Assembly (NCBI GenBank): GCA_963664715.2
Contig: CAXXUY010000017.1
Location: 1-64,000 of the forward strand
Reading direction: 5' to 3'
DNA from: JAPOXR01 sp963664715
GTDB lineage: Bacteria; Pseudomonadota; Alphaproteobacteria; Rhodobacterales; Rhodobacteraceae
Length of the DNA stretch: 64,000 nt
How positions within the stretch are numbered: position 1 is the first letter of the stretch; the number at the start of each line of letters is the position of its first letter. This document shows, piece by piece, positions 1-9,118 of this stretch. Below the pieces are notes generated by a model. The model searched no databases. It was given only the letters and a program-made list of their open reading frames with translations, and was not told the origin of the DNA. The translations under genes and the position numbers were made by a program.

Positions 1-2
1 AC

Positions 3-815
3 GTTCCGTTTCACACGCTTTCCTTTCCAGTGACCATCATGGGTTCGGGCGAACCGTGGAAGCTGGTGGACTACATCAAGTCGTTCAATTTCCTGAACTA
101 TGATGGTGGCCAGTTCTCGACGAGCCTCAAGCGAGGCGTATTCATGGATCAGGCTCTGGAGATCCTTCCATCCGATTACTGGAGGTGGTGGTTGCTGTCG
201 CACGCTCCCGAGCATTCCGACAGCGAATTCACCTGGGAGAACTTTGTGACATCGGTAAACAAGGACCTTGCTGACGTTCTCGGCAACTTTGTCCGGCGGG
301 TAACGAAATTCTGTTCGGCGCGTTTCGGCGACGAGGTCCCCGATGGAGCAGAGTGGACAGAGGAGCAGTCGCGCTTCGCGAAGGAGCTTGCAGAGAATGT
401 CCGGATCTATGAGTCGCACATGGAGGAAATCGAAATCCGCAAGGCTGCCCAGCAATTGCGTCTCATCTGGGCAAGCGGGAACGAATACCTGCAGGCTGCC
501 GCGCCATGGACGAGCATAAAGGAGGACAGGGGCCGTGCCGGCGCGGACATTGCCCTGTGCATCAATCTCATCAGGCTGATCGCGGCGATCTCGTCTCCAT
601 TCATTCCCGACTTTTCCTCCAGAGTTGCCGAATCGCTGCGTCTGGACAAGCTGCCATGGCCGGAAAACCCGGAGGCAGAACTTGCTGACCTGAAGCCCGG
701 TCACAAGTTTGATGTTCCGGACGTCCTGTTCAGGAAGATCACGGAAGAAGAACGTCACATGTGGCAAGGGCAATTTTCGGGAACAACCGGAGCCGATGCT
801 CTCGCCTTCAGCTGA
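3..815 (+). CDS. metG: methionyl-tRNA synthetase, 3' part (5' end outside window)
   Basis: Charges tRNA-Met with methionine in the cytoplasm. Only the last 270 residues are present: the frame is open to the left edge, so the GTG at base 30 is an internal codon and not a start. The KMSKS signature loop of class I synthetases appears as the variant GGQFSTS near bases 108-125. It is followed by the stretch GVFMDQALEILP and the anticodon-binding helical domain (WRWWLLSHAPE onward). The protein ends without a C-terminal tRNA-binding (EMAP-like) domain. It is convergent with the TRAP operon. The family call is secure; only the truncation limits it. Confidence 0.93.
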   Translation, partial: VPFHTLSFPVTIMGSGEPWKLVDYIKSFNFLNYDGGQFSTSLKRGVFMDQALEILPSDYWRWWLLSHAPEHSDSEFTWENFVTSVNKDLADVLGNFVRRVTKFCSARFGDEVPDGAEWTEEQSRFAKELAENVRIYESHMEEIEIRKAAQQLRLIWASGNEYLQAAAPWTSIKEDRGRAGADIALCINLIRLIAAISSPFIPDFSSRVAESLRLDKLPWPENPEAELADLKPGHKFDVPDVLFRKITEEERHMWQGQFSGTTGADALAFS

Positions 816-840
816 CTCGCGGTCTTGAGACGCTCAATCC

Positions 841-863
841 GGTCCTGGTGAACCAACAGGACC
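841..863. terminator. possible hairpin between convergent metG and dctM
   Basis: GGTCCTG and CAGGACC form a 7-bp inverted repeat around a 9-nt loop, 26 bases after the metG stop. No T-run follows on either strand, so it is at best a weak or Rho-assisted terminator. Confidence 0.3.
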
Positions 864-960
864 AGGCAGTAACTTCAGCGGCTTTCCTGAATTCGGAATC
901 AGCAGTGGGTTGGAAGTGAACGGGAACACGAAACCCGGCCCGGTCCGTGAGACCTGCCTT

Positions 961-2442
961 CTACCTCACGAGGAACAACGAGATTTCGGGGAACATCACC
1001 AGCAATGCCAGGACACCGAGTTGCAACAGGATGAACGGGCCAAATGACCTGTAAATGGTTATGAGATCGATTTCCGGCGGGGTGACGCTCTTCAAATAGA
1101 ACGCTGCGGACCCGAATGGCGGCGTCAGGAACGCAACCTGCATGTTGACGCTGAACAGTATTCCGAACCAGATCGGATCGTAACCGAGTTTGATCACGAT
1201 CGGCATGAAGACCGGCATGGTCAGCAGGACAATCCCTATCCAGTCCATGAACATGCCGAGCACCAGAAAAATCAGCATCATGATCAGGATGATGCCGATT
1301 GGCGCGATTTCGGTGCCAAGCATCAGGTTGGCGACATAGGCATTTCCACCGGACAGGCTGTAGGCGCCCGCGAGCACCGTTGCCCCGAAGGTCACCCAGA
1401 GAATGGTGCCGACCGACTTGAATGTCTGTTCAAGGCCCTCGAACAACATCACAAGGTTCAGTTCCCTGCGAATCGTAATCAGGGCGAAAGTGGCGACAAC
1501 ACCCATGGCAGCCGCTTCGGTAATGCCGGTAACCCCGCCATAGATCGAGCCCAGAACCAGGTCGACGACGATGAGAGGTGGCAAGAGGCCCTTGGCAATC
1601 GGGTGCTGCGTGTTGTTCCTGAGCAGATAGACGAGGAAGAGCGCCGCCGGCGCGCTGACAAAAATGAAGCTCGCTACCTGTTGGGTCTGATCCAGCTCCG
1701 CCCATCTTGCAACAGCGACCGCAACGAGGCCGACAGCCACTGGCGACAGGCAGTATATCCACTCGGACCTGCTTGCAGACACGGCAACCTCAGCCTCGCT
1801 CTCCAGACCGGCCTCTCCGGGCATCGGGGCAAGGGACGGGTCCAGCCGGGTCCTCACGATGATGTACCCGACATACGATGCTGCCAGCATGAATCCGGGA
1901 ATGAAGGCCGCCGTAAACAAGGCAGTAATCGAAGTTTCCGTGATCAGGCCGAAAATGATCAGTACAACCGATGGCGGGATCATCGTTCCGAGTGACCCGC
2001 CCGCGCAGATCGTGCCGATGGCCAAGTGCTTGTTGTAGCCCAGCCGCAACATTTGCGGCAATGCGACAAGTCCAAGCAGAACGATTTCACCCCCGATGAT
2101 CCCCGACATAGCCGCCATGATGACCGCCATAACCGTCGTGACAATGGCGACACCTCCCCTGAGCTTGCCGAGAGTAATGTTCAGGGCATCGTACATGTCC
2201 TTGGCGATGCCGCTTCGCTCCAACAGGGACGCCATGACAATGAACAGGGGCACGGCAATGATGGCATAGGTGATCGCCAGGTCGTAGACACGCTGCATGA
2301 CAAGGCCCAGCCCCGGAACACCAAAATTCCCGAAGATGACGATTGCCCCTAACAGCCCGGTTGCAAATCCGAGCGGAACTCCGATGACCAGCAGTACGAA
2401 GATTCCGATCAGCAGGAGGACTGATAGGGTTCCGACGTCCAT
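961..2442 (-). CDS. TRAP transporter large permease (DctM-type)
   Basis: Membrane subunit that moves the solute across the inner membrane with a sodium or proton gradient. It is 493 residues, strongly hydrophobic, with a dozen or more predicted segments. It carries the conserved DctM patches GIIGGEIVLLGL and ASLLERSGIAKDMY, and GMFMDWIGIVLLTMP near the C-terminal third. It is longer than the usual roughly 430 residues because of a polar insert and extra helices around residues 205-265 (GEAGLESEAEVAV). It is the last gene of a dctP-dctQ-dctM operon and overlaps the dctQ stop by one base. The substrate cannot be read from the sequence. Confidence 0.92.
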   Translation of the reverse strand: MDVGTLSVLLLIGIFVLLVIGVPLGFATGLLGAIVIFGNFGVPGLGLVMQRVYDLAITYAIIAVPLFIVMASLLERSGIAKDMYDALNITLGKLRGGVAIVTTVMAVIMAAMSGIIGGEIVLLGLVALPQMLRLGYNKHLAIGTICAGGSLGTMIPPSVVLIIFGLITETSITALFTAAFIPGFMLAASYVGYIIVRTRLDPSLAPMPGEAGLESEAEVAVSASRSEWIYCLSPVAVGLVAVAVARWAELDQTQQVASFIFVSAPAALFLVYLLRNNTQHPIAKGLLPPLIVVDLVLGSIYGGVTGITEAAAMGVVATFALITIRRELNLVMLFEGLEQTFKSVGTILWVTFGATVLAGAYSLSGGNAYVANLMLGTEIAPIGIILIMMLIFLVLGMFMDWIGIVLLTMPVFMPIVIKLGYDPIWFGILFSVNMQVAFLTPPFGSAAFYLKSVTPPEIDLITIYRSFGPFILLQLGVLALLVMFPEISLFLVR

Positions 2443-3038
2443 TACTCTTTGCCGTTCCCGTCCTTGTCGGAACGCAGCATCCTGGGTCCGTCAACAATGA
2501 GGTTGTTCACGGCCTGAACTGCAACCAAGGCGGTCGCAATGAGTACCAGAGGTTTGATTGTGGCAGGAATGGGAGGATTCCAGAAGGTACCGAACCTTTC
2601 CCATGTTATAAACGTGTGCCAAACAATCTTGTAACTCGCGAAGATCATCATTGCCGCGTAGGCAACGACGACGAGTGTCGAGCAGACATCACAGACGAAC
2701 TTCGCTCGCGGCGGCAGAAGGTCATATACCGCAGTGATGCGAATGTGGGATCGCCGCTGCATCGCGTATACGCCGGCCAACAGGAAAATTATACTTCCGA
2801 GCCACAATGTCAGTTCGTTCACCCACAGGGTGGGAGAACCAAAGAGGTAACGGAGAATCACCTCGTAGAAAGTCACGACAACCGCCACGGTCGTGAGGGT
2901 CATGGCAAAACGGGAAACAAAGAGTGTAAAGCGATCAATCCAGGTTGGAGATTCATCCAGATCTGCGTAGGTCAACCAGTGCCAAATTCCGACCAGTGGA
3001 TGGCCGGACCTGATCAGTTGCTTGGTGTTGTCGTCCAT
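2442..3038 (-). CDS. TRAP transporter small permease (DctQ-type)
   Basis: Small four-helix membrane subunit that pairs with the large permease. At 198 residues it is a typical length. It has hydrophobic segments at about 45-70, 85-105, 125-150 and 165-185 and the DctQ-like patch WVNELTLWLG. I chose the ATG at 3038; the codon just upstream is TTG. The N-terminal stretch of about 40 polar residues is longer than in many homologues. It lies between dctP (with a hairpin in the gap) and dctM. Confidence 0.88.
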   Translation of the reverse strand: MDDNTKQLIRSGHPLVGIWHWLTYADLDESPTWIDRFTLFVSRFAMTLTTVAVVVTFYEVILRYLFGSPTLWVNELTLWLGSIIFLLAGVYAMQRRSHIRITAVYDLLPPRAKFVCDVCSTLVVVAYAAMMIFASYKIVWHTFITWERFGTFWNPPIPATIKPLVLIATALVAVQAVNNLIVDGPRMLRSDKDGNGKE

Positions 3039-3080
3039 CAACCATTCACTTACGCAATGGCCAGAACCAGCCCATGAAGA

Positions 3081-3108
3081 ACCGGGCAGCCCTCACGAAC
3101 TGCCCGGT
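3081..3108 (-). other. intra-operon hairpin between dctP and dctQ
   Basis: A perfect 9-bp inverted repeat (ACCGGGCAG / CTGCCCGGT, 10-nt loop) starts 21 bases after the dctP stop and ends about 40 bases before dctQ. No T-run follows. In binding-protein transporters such hairpins commonly protect the upstream mRNA and cause partial termination, giving more binding protein than permease. That role here is inferred. Confidence 0.55.
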
Positions 3109-3128
3109 CGAAACTCTAATGCAATTGA

Positions 3129-4151
3129 TCAATTAAACAAGCCGAGTTCTTCCATGAACGCGGAATGGCTATCCACGATCGCCGCGGCTGCTGGCGACCT
3201 TTCTTGCCATTCGCCCCAACGCTCCCTTGCAAAGGCACGGAACGCCTTGCGATCTTCCGTTGCCCAATCATGCAGGATAACGCCCTGCTCCGTAAGTTCC
3301 TTGGCAGCGCGCTTGTCCTTGATTTCGGTCAGCATGGCCAGGTTCAGAGCAGTCTTGTAGAGCGCAACCTCGACTATGCGCTGCACATGTTCCGGCAACT
3401 TGCCCCAGGCATCCATGTTGCATGCCAGTGTCTCGGTAGGCATGGAGTGGAACCCCGGATAGGTTGCGTGCGTGGCAGTGTCAAACAACCCGAGTGAAAC
3501 ATTGGTGTTCAGGGTAGAGGCGTCAGCACCGTCGACGATGCCCGTCCGAAGAGCGGTGGGAACTTCGCCGAAATCCATCACGATCGGCTTTGCACCGAAA
3601 GATGCAAAGATCTCGGTCTCCAGCCCGGGAGGCGACCGGAATTTCCAATCCTTCAGATCATCAAAACCGGCCAACGAACTCGTTGACGACAGGGATTCGT
3701 GACCCTGTAGCCAGAGGCCGATCAACTTGACGTTGAGTGGATCATAGAGATGGCTCTGGACAGCTTCCCGTCCACCTGCATGATGAAACCATGCGAGGAA
3801 CTGGTAAGGTGTATCGTATCCACCCATGATGTCGCCGGCAAACTGGAACCCAGCATCCTTGCCGACATTTCCGGACGCGCCCGTCATGTCGCAATCCAGG
3901 ATACCCTGTGAAACTGCTCCGAGCGTTTCGTTCTGTGCAACCACTTCCGCATTGTAGTGCATCTGGATTTCCAGTGCGCCGCCCGACATCGTCTGAACAT
4001 CGTCGATAAACTGGGCAATCAGTTCACCCGGTGTCGAGTTTGCGGAAAAGTGTGTCTGAATCCGCAGCTTGTAATCCGCGGCAAATGCGGGTGCAGCTGC
4101 GACAAGCGCCGTCGCCAGGGTGCCGACGAGGACTTTCTTACTATTTTGCAT
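3129..4151 (-). CDS. TRAP transporter periplasmic solute-binding protein (DctP-type)
   Basis: Periplasmic receptor of the TRAP importer, 340 residues. The ATG at 4151 is preceded by GGAGG eight bases upstream. Residues 1-24 form a signal peptide (KK, hydrophobic core, AFA cleavage) before the mature start ADYKLRIQ. The open frame continues upstream but that part is not protein-like. The body carries family features, including the FRSPPGLETEIFASFGAKP region that normally contains the carboxylate-binding arginine. It is the first gene of the operon, 258 bases from the convergent-side end of the LacI-type regulator, which probably controls it. Confidence 0.92.
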   Translation of the reverse strand: MQNSKKVLVGTLATALVAAAPAFAADYKLRIQTHFSANSTPGELIAQFIDDVQTMSGGALEIQMHYNAEVVAQNETLGAVSQGILDCDMTGASGNVGKDAGFQFAGDIMGGYDTPYQFLAWFHHAGGREAVQSHLYDPLNVKLIGLWLQGHESLSSTSSLAGFDDLKDWKFRSPPGLETEIFASFGAKPIVMDFGEVPTALRTGIVDGADASTLNTNVSLGLFDTATHATYPGFHSMPTETLACNMDAWGKLPEHVQRIVEVALYKTALNLAMLTEIKDKRAAKELTEQGVILHDWATEDRKAFRAFARERWGEWQERSPAAAAIVDSHSAFMEELGLFN

Positions 4152-4308
4152 GAACAGCCTCCATATGTAGGAATCCGGACCGCCCGAATCGATTCCTCTC
4201 CGCGGGCGGCAACTCACGAATACGTACCTTTCAGTGAATTGAGTTTCAACATTCTTGAACCACGATTCTGGCACAAATTGCCAGCTTTGGGGGGGCGCCG
4301 CAGGAAAT

Positions 4309-4329
4309 CTTGGATGGTTTCCATCCAAG
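4309..4329. promoter_or_regulatory. 21-bp perfect palindrome, candidate LacI-family operator
   Basis: Arms CTTGGATGG and CCATCCAAG are perfectly complementary around TTT. The site lies between the lacI-type stop and the dctP start, 158 bases upstream of dctP. An 11-base piece (TTGGATGGTTT read on the minus strand) recurs exactly at 5464-5474, next to the regulator's own start. Size and symmetry fit a LacI-family operator, although the usual central CG is absent. An alternative is a terminator for the regulator gene, but no strong T-run follows. Confidence 0.5.
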
Positions 4330-4408
4330 CCACCATCCGGCATCTGCGGCGATAGATTCAGCCAGGGCAAGCAGTGAACTGCACTCAAGCACCTCCGACA
4401 AGTCGACC

Positions 4409-5434
4409 TCAGATATTCTCGGATATGTGGATTTGAAACGGCAATGCAGGCTTGCCCACTTGCATATCTTCAGCTGTTCCATAGGCAAGCGCACGCACAG
4501 CAGTTTCGGCTACAAGCTCCCTTGGCGTGGATATGACCATGTCAATCGTGCCCTCGATCAACCCATCGCGTGTTTCCGGCGTCAACTCATGGCACACGAC
4601 TGACAGGGAAGTGTCGACTGCGTTTTCTTTCAGCGCCTGGATCAGCCCCGAACTGCCACCACCGATAAGGTAGATACCGCCGAGACCGTCAACATGCGTG
4701 ACCAGTTCACAAGCCGCTTCGTATGCGCCGTCGGTGCTGTCCAGATACGCGATCGACTGAACCAGTTCGAATCCGTTGGCATGCTCCCTGAAATAACTCC
4801 TGAAAGCGCCTTCCCGCTCTTCGTGCGACGTGTATCGGTGACTTCCCACCAGCACGCCCAACCTGCTTCCTGGCCTTGCACACCTTGCCATGGCCCATGC
4901 GGCGGTCCGGCCAGCCTTCCTGCTGTCAATCGCCACGCAACCGGCGATGTCCGGCGATGAAATGCCGCTGAGGAGCGCCCAAACCGGGATGCCGACATTC
5001 CGAAGATTGCTGATCTCGTCCCAGACATGCGGATGATCGAGTGCAACCACGGCGACGCCGCTGACCCTTCCGACCATCATTCTCATCGCCTCGGCGATCT
5101 TCCGGTGTGACAGTTCATCGACAAATGAAATGACGCAGGTCGCGTTGCAATTCTCCAGCGATGCCGCTGCAACCTCGATCTCCCGGGCCAGTTGATCATA
5201 GAATTGCTTGCTCTGCTTCTGCAGGACGAAACCCAGTGTCCGGGATGGAACCAGTTCCCTTGCCCGCCTTTGCAGCAAGGGCGTCGCGTAGAAACCCAGC
5301 TCCGTAGCCGCGGCGAGCACCACTTCAGCCGTGGCAGGCCTGACCGGCCTGCGCTTGCTCAGGACCCGGTCCACGGTCGCTACGCTGACGCCTGCGCGTT
5401 CTGCAACATCCGCTATCGTGACCCGTCCTGCCAT
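4409..5434 (-). CDS. LacI-family transcriptional regulator
   Basis: DNA-binding sensor of 341 residues from the chosen ATG at 5434. The helix-turn-helix begins at residue 5 (VTIADVAERAGVSVATVDRVL), as in most LacI members; longer starts at 5470 or 5539 would add a non-conserved leader. The rest is a periplasmic-binding-protein-type effector domain of the Peripla_BP type (SRTLGFVLQKQSKQFYDQLARE onward, IYLIGGGSSG near residue 250). Flanked by the TRAP genes downstream and a divergent desaturase, it probably responds to the transported solute or a derivative. Confidence 0.9.
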   Translation of the reverse strand: MAGRVTIADVAERAGVSVATVDRVLSKRRPVRPATAEVVLAAATELGFYATPLLQRRARELVPSRTLGFVLQKQSKQFYDQLAREIEVAAASLENCNATCVISFVDELSHRKIAEAMRMMVGRVSGVAVVALDHPHVWDEISNLRNVGIPVWALLSGISSPDIAGCVAIDSRKAGRTAAWAMARCARPGSRLGVLVGSHRYTSHEEREGAFRSYFREHANGFELVQSIAYLDSTDGAYEAACELVTHVDGLGGIYLIGGGSSGLIQALKENAVDTSLSVVCHELTPETRDGLIEGTIDMVISTPRELVAETAVRALAYGTAEDMQVGKPALPFQIHISENI

Positions 5435-5463
5435 TTCCTGTACGCTCGCCTTGATCTGGCAAA

Positions 5464-5539
5464 AAACCATCCAAACAATATCCCGTATGGATAGAAATGC
5501 AACAATATATTGCCTTCCCGTTGATTCGTGAAGAATCAA
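5464..5539. promoter_or_regulatory. divergent control region with operator-like repeats
   Basis: The gap between the regulator and the divergent desaturase holds three symmetric elements. AAACCATCCAA at 5464-5474 is identical to a half of the 4309-4329 palindrome. TATCC-N5-GGATA lies near 5480-5492. A perfect TTGATTC-GTGAA-GAATCAA repeat lies at 5521-5539. Any of them could bind the LacI-type regulator; the shared half-site is the best candidate. Confidence 0.35.
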
Positions 5540-5592
5540 GGTAAAATGAAAGCCAGAACTTCAACTCAAATGGATTCGACGGGGTTTGAGGC

Positions 5593-6672
5593 ATGACTGA
5601 TTCTGCACGGCCACGCAATTATCAACTGGCGGGCAACACAGATGCCACCAGCTTCGGTCACGAGGACTGGTATGTGTGCCCCGTTCCCAGGAAACGCAGA
5701 AAGGAGTTGATGCGACGCAGCGATGCCAGGGCGCTCACTGATTTCGGGATCTGGTTCGGGTTGCTCGCGTGCGCAGGCATTCTCGCGTGGTTCAGCATCG
5801 GGTCCATTTGGGCAATTCCAGCATTCCTAGCATATGGTGCACTTTATGGATCGGGAGCGGAATCCCGGTTCCACGAGTGCCTGCATGGCACGCCGTTCAG
5901 AACCAGGTGGATCAACGAGGTCTTTCTTGTGATTCTTGGGTTCATGTCCCTGAAGAATCCGTTCCAGTGGCGTTGGAGCCATGCGCGTCATCATACTGAT
6001 ACGATCGTTGTCGGCAGGGATCCGGAGATCGCATTTCCGAGACCACCCGACGTGACCGGAATGATCCTCAACATTCTCCACTTGAGGAATGGACCAAACG
6101 AACTGGCACGTTCCCTCAGGCAGAGTTTCGGCAAATTGTCCGACGATGAAAGGGAGTATATTCCCGAGGATCAACGGGTTCTCGTGGTCTGGCACTCCCG
6201 CCTGCAGATCGGCATTCTCGCGGCGGTCGTCATTTGGGCAGTGGCAGCGCAGAGTATATTGCCGCTCCTGTTTGTCGGCCTGCCGACATTCTATGGCTCG
6301 TGGGTCCACACGATGCTTTCCGCGATGCAACACGCGGGACTTGTGGAAGACATGCCGGATCATCGCCTGAACACGCGTACGGTTCTTCTCAACCCGGTTT
6401 TGCGGTTCATTTATGCCAACATGAACTACCATGTCGAACACCACATGTTTCCGACGGTCCCGTACTATTCGCTTCCGCAACTCCACGAAGAAATCAAGGC
6501 GGACTGCCCGGCACCGCACAACGGCCTTATTGATGCGTATCGAGAGATGATTCCTGCGCTGTTGAAGCAGTTGCGTGATCCGCGATATTTCGTTCGCAGG
6601 GAGTTGCCGACAAGCGCTACTCCGCCCCGCGAGTACGTGGCAAGCTGGAACCGGGCATACCAGGCCATCTGA
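5593..6672 (+). CDS. membrane fatty acid desaturase / alkyl hydroxylase family (MocD-like)
   Basis: Predicted di-iron integral membrane oxygenase of 359 residues. The three histidine boxes of the family are present: HECLHG near residue 96, HARHHTD near 134, and NYHVEHHMFP near 279. Hydrophobic pairs lie around residues 50-85 and 205-240. The family includes acyl desaturases and hydrocarbon or quaternary-amine oxygenases. The close HVEHH arrangement and the LacI/transporter context recall MocD of rhizopine catabolism, but the substrate is not determinable. It is transcribed divergently from the LacI-type regulator, so it may belong to the same regulon. Confidence 0.85.
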   Translation: MTDSARPRNYQLAGNTDATSFGHEDWYVCPVPRKRRKELMRRSDARALTDFGIWFGLLACAGILAWFSIGSIWAIPAFLAYGALYGSGAESRFHECLHGTPFRTRWINEVFLVILGFMSLKNPFQWRWSHARHHTDTIVVGRDPEIAFPRPPDVTGMILNILHLRNGPNELARSLRQSFGKLSDDEREYIPEDQRVLVVWHSRLQIGILAAVVIWAVAAQSILPLLFVGLPTFYGSWVHTMLSAMQHAGLVEDMPDHRLNTRTVLLNPVLRFIYANMNYHVEHHMFPTVPYYSLPQLHEEIKADCPAPHNGLIDAYREMIPALLKQLRDPRYFVRRELPTSATPPREYVASWNRAYQAI

Positions 6673-6920
6673 CCTGGCCACTGGCATGACTCAGTTGGGC
6701 CCGCGATAGACCGGATTCCCAGTCTGACATCAGGCCTTGCCTGCCCCGGATCAAGTGTCGTCCGGACATCCTGCTGACGGCGAAGGCGGGATGACCGGTG
6801 GCGGTGAAACTGGTATTGGCCTCCACAGATCACTTGAATATGGAACCGTATCCCGGAAACATCTCAGCATGCGGCTCTGGCCGGCCCGGATAGCCGCATC
6901 CATGAGTCCAGGAGCCAGAA

Positions 6921-7883
6921 ATGGATGACTTTTCGAACAGTGTCCTGCATTTGTGGGAGTTGCCGGGCAGGCCGCGGGCCCGGCTAATCAATGTTTCCGA
7001 AAACTGCACGTACCTGGTCGAAACCGACAGCGGCGCCCGATCAGTGCTGCGCATCCACAGAAAGGGGTACCACGGAACCCGTGCCATTCGGAGCGAACTT
7101 CGATGGCTGAGGGCACTCGCCGACTCAAGGACAATTGACGTGCCAGCCGCCATTGCAGGCAGGAATGGCGAATTCGTGCAATCTGCAGTTCAGCCTGATG
7201 ACCACGTGCCGACAAACCTCGTGATGTTCGCCTTCATTGATGGATGCCATCCCGATGAATGCGGCGATCTGATCACGAAATTCAGAACCCTGGGGCGGAT
7301 AGCAGCAAATACTCATCGCCATGCAACCCATTGGAAACCACCGGATGACTTCTTCCGTCCGGCCTGGGACCTGAACGCGATTATTGGCCCGGAACCTCGC
7401 TGGGGAAACTGGCGCGACGCGCCAAATGTGACAGCAGCCATCCGAACCGTGCTTGAACACGCCGAAGAGACGTTGTGGACCCGACTGCGGAAATTCGGAG
7501 CCGGGGTGGATCGCTACGGGTTGATCCATGCCGACATGCGCCTCGCCAACCTGATCGTCAAGGACGGCAGGACCTGGTTGATCGATTTTGACGACTGCGG
7601 TTCGGGGTGGTTCCTTTACGACTTTGCGGCCGCAGTTTCGTTCATGGAAGACCACCCACGGGTTCCGGATTACAAGGAGGCCTGGATCGAGGGGTACTGC
7701 GAAACCCGTGACCTGCTTCAGGAAGACGTGGCCGAGATCGACAGTTTTGTCATGCTGCGCAGGCTGGCACTTCTCGCCTGGATCGGAAGCCGCATCGAAT
7801 CCACGGAACCCCGGAAGCTGGCAGGCAAATTTGCCTCCTGTACGGCAGAACTGGCGGAAGTCTACCTGCATCGACACGGATGA
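6921..7883 (+). CDS. APH/homoserine-kinase-type phosphotransferase
   Basis: Small-molecule kinase with the aminoglycoside-phosphotransferase (choline/homoserine kinase II) fold, 320 residues. The catalytic loop HADMRLAN gives H203, D205 and N210, and the metal-binding segment IDFDDCG gives D222. The N-lobe ATP-binding strand is TYLVETDSGARSVLRIHR (residues 30-47). The phosphate acceptor cannot be assigned. It stands alone, about 250 bases after the desaturase and convergent with the EamA transporter. Antibiotic resistance should not be assumed. Confidence 0.85.
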   Translation: MDDFSNSVLHLWELPGRPRARLINVSENCTYLVETDSGARSVLRIHRKGYHGTRAIRSELRWLRALADSRTIDVPAAIAGRNGEFVQSAVQPDDHVPTNLVMFAFIDGCHPDECGDLITKFRTLGRIAANTHRHATHWKPPDDFFRPAWDLNAIIGPEPRWGNWRDAPNVTAAIRTVLEHAEETLWTRLRKFGAGVDRYGLIHADMRLANLIVKDGRTWLIDFDDCGSGWFLYDFAAAVSFMEDHPRVPDYKEAWIEGYCETRDLLQEDVAEIDSFVMLRRLALLAWIGSRIESTEPRKLAGKFASCTAELAEVYLHRHG

Positions 7884-7952
7884 CACAAATCACCGTCCCG
7901 GAGTGCAGCTGGATTGCCCGCAACTGCAAACCGGAATCCGAGCGATCCGCGG

Positions 7953-8906
7953 TCACCGTCTGCCCGAAATCCTCCGCGCAACCGGTCTCACATCGATTCT
8001 TGCCTCCCTGATGGCAACGAATATTCCGGACCCAAGGATCAGAAGGATACCTGCTGCGGAAAGCAGGGAGGGCAATTCTCCCCAGAACAGGAATCCCCAG
8101 AACGTCGCAAGAACCAGCATTATGTATTCAAATGGAGCCACCAACCCGGCTTCGCTGCTGCGGTATGCCTGGGCAATCAGGTAGCCACCAACCGCACTGC
8201 ATACACCTGACCCGGCAATAATCGCCAGGTCCGGCAACTCCACGGGCTTCCAGGCTCTCAGGACGAATTCAAGGGATGGATGCCCGGATCCAGAGAACCT
8301 GCCATCTCCGAACGCGATCCCCGAAAAAAGGCAGACGGCAACGAATGTCAGCTGAATGTACAGGGACATCGCGGACGCATTCTCCGACAACCCCATGTTC
8401 CGGGTCGTCGTGTTGAGGGTGGCATAGGCGACTGCGGCAAGAACTGGCAACAGCACAGCCCACTGCATGTCGATCGATCCGGGCCTCACGATCAGCAGAA
8501 CACCGAAGATCCCGACAATGAGCGCCAACCATCTGCGAATGCCGACGGTTTCACGCAGGAATATTGCAGAGAAAGCGGTGATCAAGAGTGGTGCGATGAA
8601 GAAAATCGCCGTCAGCTCGGCCAAGGGAATAACGGCGATCGCCGAAAAAAAGGACAGATTGGCAACAACGATGCACATGCCCCGAAAGAGGTGCAGAAGA
8701 GGCCGTCTGGTCTTGAGGGCGCGCAGTCCGCCTTCCGCCGGGACAAAGATCAGGAGCGTAATCGCCAGGGCAAACCCGGATCTGATCAGCATCACTTCAT
8801 GCAAAGGATAGGTGCCGCTGACAAACTTGACGGAGACATCATTGAGAGAGAACGCCGTGGAGGCTCCAAGGACGCATGCCACGCTCAGTTTTGCCCTGTC
8901 GACCAT
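7953..8906 (-). CDS. EamA/DMT-superfamily transporter
   Basis: Inner-membrane drug/metabolite transporter of 317 residues from the ATG at 8906. There are ten predicted helices in two EamA repeats, the first from about residue 8 to 140 and the second from about 150 to 300. The upstream in-frame stretch of 25 residues is not hydrophobic and was left out. Members usually export metabolites or amino acids. No neighbour indicates the substrate. Confidence 0.85.
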   Translation of the reverse strand: MVDRAKLSVACVLGASTAFSLNDVSVKFVSGTYPLHEVMLIRSGFALAITLLIFVPAEGGLRALKTRRPLLHLFRGMCIVVANLSFFSAIAVIPLAELTAIFFIAPLLITAFSAIFLRETVGIRRWLALIVGIFGVLLIVRPGSIDMQWAVLLPVLAAVAYATLNTTTRNMGLSENASAMSLYIQLTFVAVCLFSGIAFGDGRFSGSGHPSLEFVLRAWKPVELPDLAIIAGSGVCSAVGGYLIAQAYRSSEAGLVAPFEYIMLVLATFWGFLFWGELPSLLSAAGILLILGSGIFVAIREARIDVRPVARRISGRR

Positions 8907-9118
8907 GGCCAAAGTCTCTGGAGAGTCCCAAGATGTCCAGGCAGCATTGCAACCAACTTCGCGGGCTGCTGTCTTGTGCATTCACGACAGAAATGTCGGA
9001 TTCGTATGTTCCGGGTCACTGCAGTTCTGTATGGCGAAACCGGTAACCCGTAAGTGATTTCCCAAGCAGGCGGCAAACTGTATTGGTGTGTTTCGATAGA
9101 CGCACCTGGCTGCACGCA

